Shown piece by piece: positions 60,107 through 64,000 of a DNA stretch of 64,000 nucleotides. The position numbers and the translations under genes are program-made. How positions within the stretch are numbered: position 1 is the stretch's first letter; the number at the start of each line of letters is the position of its first letter. The stretch is taken from the NCBI GenBank assembly GCA_950295325.1, contig OX485803.1, positions 3,224,001-3,288,000 of the forward strand, given 5' to 3'. The DNA is from Polytrichum commune (Eukaryota; Streptophyta; Polytrichopsida; Polytrichales; Polytrichaceae). The notes beneath the pieces are model-generated. The model searched no databases. It saw only the letters and a program-made list of their open reading frames with translations, and had not been told where the DNA came from.

Positions 60107-61344
60107 GGGGGCAAGCACAATCAAGTATACAACTTTGTTACCCTACATTAGGTTTAAGTGAAAATGATTCAAAACTATATACTAACTTTGGATTTTGTGA
60201 GGGAAATATCATAAGCACTTGAAAACGCATTGATCTACAAAGCCAAGTAATTTATGTTGACAATTGTTTTTTCAAGAAAAATCTACAGTGTTCTCTCGCT
60301 TAAATACGCACCCGTTTAAGTACACATCCCAGTTAAGTGTGCAATTTTTTTTGATAAAAATCAGGGTTCATATGTTATTGTTTAAACATATCATGCATAG
60401 TCATTTTCCGCGAATGCATAATTTCTTTACGCTTGACATTCAATGTCAGTTTGTTAACATTTTGCTGAAACATCTCAAACGATCGTCACATTTCATCATA
60501 CATTTGTCTAGCTTTCGTTTAAACATCAGAGCAAAGCAAATAGTTGTCGATATCAAGAACAATGTTGTGTAGAGCTTCAAAGCCTTTGAAGTGTGTAGCA
60601 CTCTTAGATTTAGCAAATGTCTTGATAAACTCTCACAAGAAACGATTCATCGCAGTATATTTTCTTGATTGTCCTAGACTTTCTAGACGGTGTTTTCACT
60701 GACTTCATACTCCCGCCCCAACGCATGCTTGCTCGGTGCATTCAGCTTGCTCAACTTTGTAATGATTTCACATCGTTAGGCTTCGGTCAAGCAGGTTGCC
60801 TCAAGTATCATCCATTTCCCGTTGTGATTCATCGAATTAGAAGGTCTAGAAAGCAATATGAGTAAAGTACGCACCTACCAACTAAGTGCGCATTAACGGC
60901 TCTGGTTGAAAGTGCGTACTTAAGCGGGAGATTATTGTATATATTTTAGAAGACGGTGCAAATACACAAAATTGTCTTTTTTTTAAATATGTTAAAATTA
61001 TCAAATTGATGTTTTCTCTACAATTTTTTGTAATAATACCCTCAAGTTTAAAATGAATTCAAGGAGAATGAAAAAAATTCAACTTTAAAATATTTAAGGG
61101 CATGAAATCTACATCCAAAACCAGAGTTAGCCATTACTTTTTGAGCAATACTTTTAATTATAAGTTCTGAAGATCTCAACTTGATAATCTATATTTTGAG
61201 TACCTAACACAACATTAGAGGGTGCTATGAAAAATAATCCAATTTAACAACACTTTGCTACTACTTTTACGCATTTGACCAAAAATAATTATGGTTTTAG
61301 TATATGGGAGCATTTTTTTCGTACACTTGGCCGTGCTTGCTCCC
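60107..61344 (-). mobile_element. TIR DNA element, copy 2, split by a nested insertion
   Basis: Reading the minus strand from 61344: GGGAGCAAGCACGGCCAAGT, then TGCTCCCATATACTAAAACC as in copy 1 (TGCTCCAATATACTAAAACC at 57457). Homology continues to 60938, is interrupted by the pogo-like insert, and resumes at 60285 (AAATTACTTGGCTTTGTAGA, copy 1 AAATTGCTTGGCTTTGTAGA) to 60107. Without the insert it is about 585 bp. No target duplication is now recognisable. Confidence 0.82.
60286..60937 (-). mobile_element. Pogo/Tigger-like (Tc1/mariner) element, 652 bp, nested
   Basis: Left end CAGTGTTCTCTCGCTTAAAT then ACGCAC; right end (reverse complement) CAATAATCTCCCGCTTAAGT then ACGCAC. TA borders both ends (60284-60285, 60938-60939), the Tc1/mariner target. 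CAGTG...CTCGCTTAA is typical of pogo/Tigger termini. On the minus strand around 60760-60660 a relic reads SKHALGREYEVSENTV then, after a stop, KV and DNQENI: the CENP-B/pogo helix-turn-helix pattern. It is a deletion derivative with an inactive transposase. The paralogous copy 1 shows the uninterrupted site. Confidence 0.82.
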
Positions 61345-63167
61345 CCTCCTACAAATTCACACTAGCAGACCATGTACACAACACATAGCATTTGGAGGAC
61401 TCCTAATGCTGCATTAGACATTTCAATACCCAGTTTCTTATTAGGTTTCCTCGTTCCTTTGTTGCCATGGGTTGAAGAACGCATGCCATTTTTGTACCTC
61501 TACTTGTATGCCATGAACATGGCTCGAGATATGTCATGAATTTTCCACCAAATACAAAGACAAATTATTTTACCTCTCAGAACTATTACATGTCTAGATC
61601 CCAAACTTTGAATCCTATTGAGAACTTCGGTGCTCCATTCCCTCCTTTTGTCAAAGGACGTTCGCCAATAATTCACTCTAACGAGTTGGGTGGATACCCA
61701 GGGAAAGAGCTAACAACAATTCTCTTTACAACATTCATGAGCACTCACAACACAAACAAATCATCCACCAAAGAGGTGGAAAATTTTGGGCATCTTATTT
61801 GATATCTTTTTTACCAAATTGAACATTGATACAACCTAATCTATATACATGTGGTTATACTGGAGTGTTTGATTTAATTTTTGTAAATCCTCCACATGTA
61901 GTTTACTTGTGCCAACTAGCCATCATTACACACCCATCACATTCCCTATACTAAATTCAGATAACCAGTTGCTTCATTTCAGGTGATAAGGTCATGTTAT
62001 TCATTTTTCATGTATGTTCTATCGGCTACATTGTATAGGTGTCTCTTTTATTATAAAGACATCATTAAGGCTTGTGTGATTCACATTAGGATTTGCTAGA
62101 CAATGGATACATTAAACTTTTGAAACCCACACCAATTATTTTGTTGGTGCACAAACATTTAACCATATTTACATTTATTTGTGCATTTGTTTGGGATCAT
62201 GAGTTGTTCCAAAGCATGATAGTTGACATGGAAAGAGTTGAGCTTTCAATTTTGCTTAGTTTGGAGTACAAATTTTTGATTTATACAAATTGCATGTATT
62301 TCAAAGTGCATGCTATCCATGATGGTTTTGAGGACAAGGTCTGTCATAAGCATGGTCAAGCGTTAAAAAACTAAGCTTCTTTACGAGTTTTGGTTCAAAA
62401 TATGTGAGACATGTTTGAATGTTTCATGCTAAAAAAATGACTTGAAAATCTAACCACAATCTTACAAGATTGAGACATTGGAAATTTGTGATGCCATCAT
62501 ATTGCACACAATGTATCGGCCTACGTTTTATTGACCCTCAACTCCACGTGGTACGTGCAACTATCAACTCCTATCATAATAGGTATCATTGGAGGATACT
62601 CCTCTCAAGTAACATGGAGCAGAGGGTCAATAAACTACCAAATTGATATGTGCAACTATCAACAGAAGAATAGTACAGCCACATCCAAACTCATTCAAAT
62701 ACATCACAGGGTGATGATCACTTACATATACCCAAAAGGAAAGACACATGCTGCTGGCAAATGGCCATAGAGAAAGTGTATTTACATAATCATGTTTGCA
62801 CAGATTATAATTCCAACAGCCAATTCCAAGGTGATCTACCATGTACACGACCTTTACATAGTTGTTGAAAACACTGCCCTACACAGCCCTACACAGCAAT
62901 GCTACATACCCCTAAAATTGATCAGAAACAGTTACCTACATAACCTCATTTTCAGATGGCCTAACTGACAACAATAATTATCTTGCTGTCAGATGCTCAC
63001 AAAATACCAACTTTCAGCCAGTCCAATTGAGTGAGGCAGTAAGGAAAGTAGCAAACTTTAGGTATAAAACAAGCACCCAAAAGTGTAAAATTTACCTAGT
63101 ACCAGTTACAGATCTACTCCCCATCTGCCCCATTCTGCACTAAGAGCATAGACAAACACATTCACAT
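61345..63167. other. Intergenic, 3' of the CAD gene
   Basis: 61880-62035 is a dispersed repeat shared with 5680-5850. 62525-62635 is a small inverted repeat (TTTATTGACCCTC arms). The last few hundred bases before 63167 probably include the CAD 3' UTR on the minus strand. No other gene. Confidence 0.5.
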
Positions 63168-63821
63168 TCACTTTTCAAGAGTGTTTGCAATGTCCAAAAC
63201 GAACCGATACTTCACGTCTGACTTGTCAAGTCGCTCCATAGCCGTGTTGACATAAGAGGCTGGAATGGTCTCAACCATGCAAGAAATATTGTGCTCACCA
63301 CAAAAATCTAACATCTCTTGTGTTTCACCAATTCCACCGACAGCACTCCCAGCTATAAGTCGCCGACCTATAAATAAACAGCTCATAACTTGAATCAACT
63401 GAACTGGGCGATAAGCTTGTGAAATTGTGCACAATGTAAGGAAAGAGTTTAAAATCTATGAAAATGCTATCACAAGTACACTTAAGTTTCTACACATTAA
63501 GCTTATTGTATTCTCTTGATACAAACTGCAAATAAGTTTAACACGGTTGCAACTGTTCCATCAACCACATTACTTGCTCAATAAGTTCCATGAATTTTAT
63601 TTACAACCAGGGATTACTGGAGTTAAGGGAGCTTTAAACTGCACAAGAGTAGATGAATTTAATTTACCAGAAGTGAGCATAAATGGCAATACTTGAAGTG
63701 GCTTCTCAGGAATGCCAACTAAACACATCTTCCCATTTGTCTTGAGCACTTTAAGGTATGGTTCAAGTGGATGTTGAGCAGAAACAGTGTCGATGATGAA
63801 ATCAATAGATTTTGCAGCAGC
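63168..63821 (-). CDS. Cinnamyl alcohol dehydrogenase family, 3' exons (partial)
   Basis: Zinc-dependent medium-chain alcohol dehydrogenases of this family reduce aromatic aldehydes to alcohols with NADPH; true CADs make monolignols in the cytosol. Two exons are visible: 63821-63668 ([40 protein letters not shown], the cofactor-fold part) and 63367-63168 ([28 protein letters not shown], then [20 protein letters not shown] and the typical end DIANTLEK). The 300-bp intron is GT-AG, phase 1. 63822-64000 is the next intron; all upstream exons, including the zinc ligands, lie outside the window, so activity and subgroup cannot be judged. Confidence 0.94.
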
Positions 63822-64000
63822 CTACGCACACGACAGCAAGAGGAATCATCAAGACTCAGCCATTCCGTCTAGAGGCAGGTTGACACAGAAATAACTATCA
63901 AATTTAAGAATATTATATCTGAATATCTCCCATCATTCAGCAGTTCAACAAAGTCAGAAAAATAAGGGACAAGACACACTCGACACAGTTTCCAACCCTA

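Overview
This is nuclear DNA of a land plant. The evidence is intron-containing genes with GT-AG splice sites, a complete MIKC*-type MADS-box gene, the 3' end of a cinnamyl-alcohol-dehydrogenase (CAD) family gene, interstitial TTTAGGG telomere-type repeats, and plant Ty1/copia and Ty3/gypsy retrotransposons. The MADS domain and the CAD C-terminus look like those of non-seed plants (lycophyte, fern or bryophyte). I cannot name the species, and the lineage is an inference.

Layout. 1-3016: a minus-strand Ty3/gypsy 5' end (LTR, primer-binding site, broken gag) interrupted by a very young, internally deleted Ty1/copia element with a 5-bp target duplication. 3.0-8.9 kb: AT-rich intergenic DNA with small inverted-repeat elements. 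9564-14418 (+): the MIKC* MADS gene. 14.4-24.9 kb: intergenic, with a GC-rich repeat, a possible 1.9-kb TIR element and two minisatellite arrays. 24936-28941 (-): a six-exon gene whose C-terminus is a HECT ubiquitin-ligase C-lobe with its catalytic cysteine; exons join in phase to 995 codons. 29.9-30.6 kb: a minisatellite with a promoter-like module. 32-38 kb: foldback repeats and two telomere-type tracts. 38949-39821 (+): an orphan GC-rich ORF. 40.0 kb: a gypsy integrase relic. 42946-45570 (+): an 874-codon frame split by one TGA. 47.4-49.5 kb and 53.7-54.4 kb: more promoter-plus-minisatellite repeats. 50522-52497 (+): a four-exon gene for a DDE integrase-like protein. 57.4-61.3 kb: two inverted copies of a ~600-bp TIR element, one carrying a nested pogo/Tigger-like insertion. 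63168-64000 (-): the CAD 3' end.

The MADS and CAD genes look like ordinary host genes. The HECT gene, the orphan ORF, the 874-codon frame and the integrase gene are GC-richer coding islands in AT-rich, repeat-rich DNA and may be mobile or domesticated. Nothing proves that they form one unit. The most distinctive non-coding signal is a family of at least five copies of a TATA-containing module, each followed by a different tandem array built around GACTATGG.
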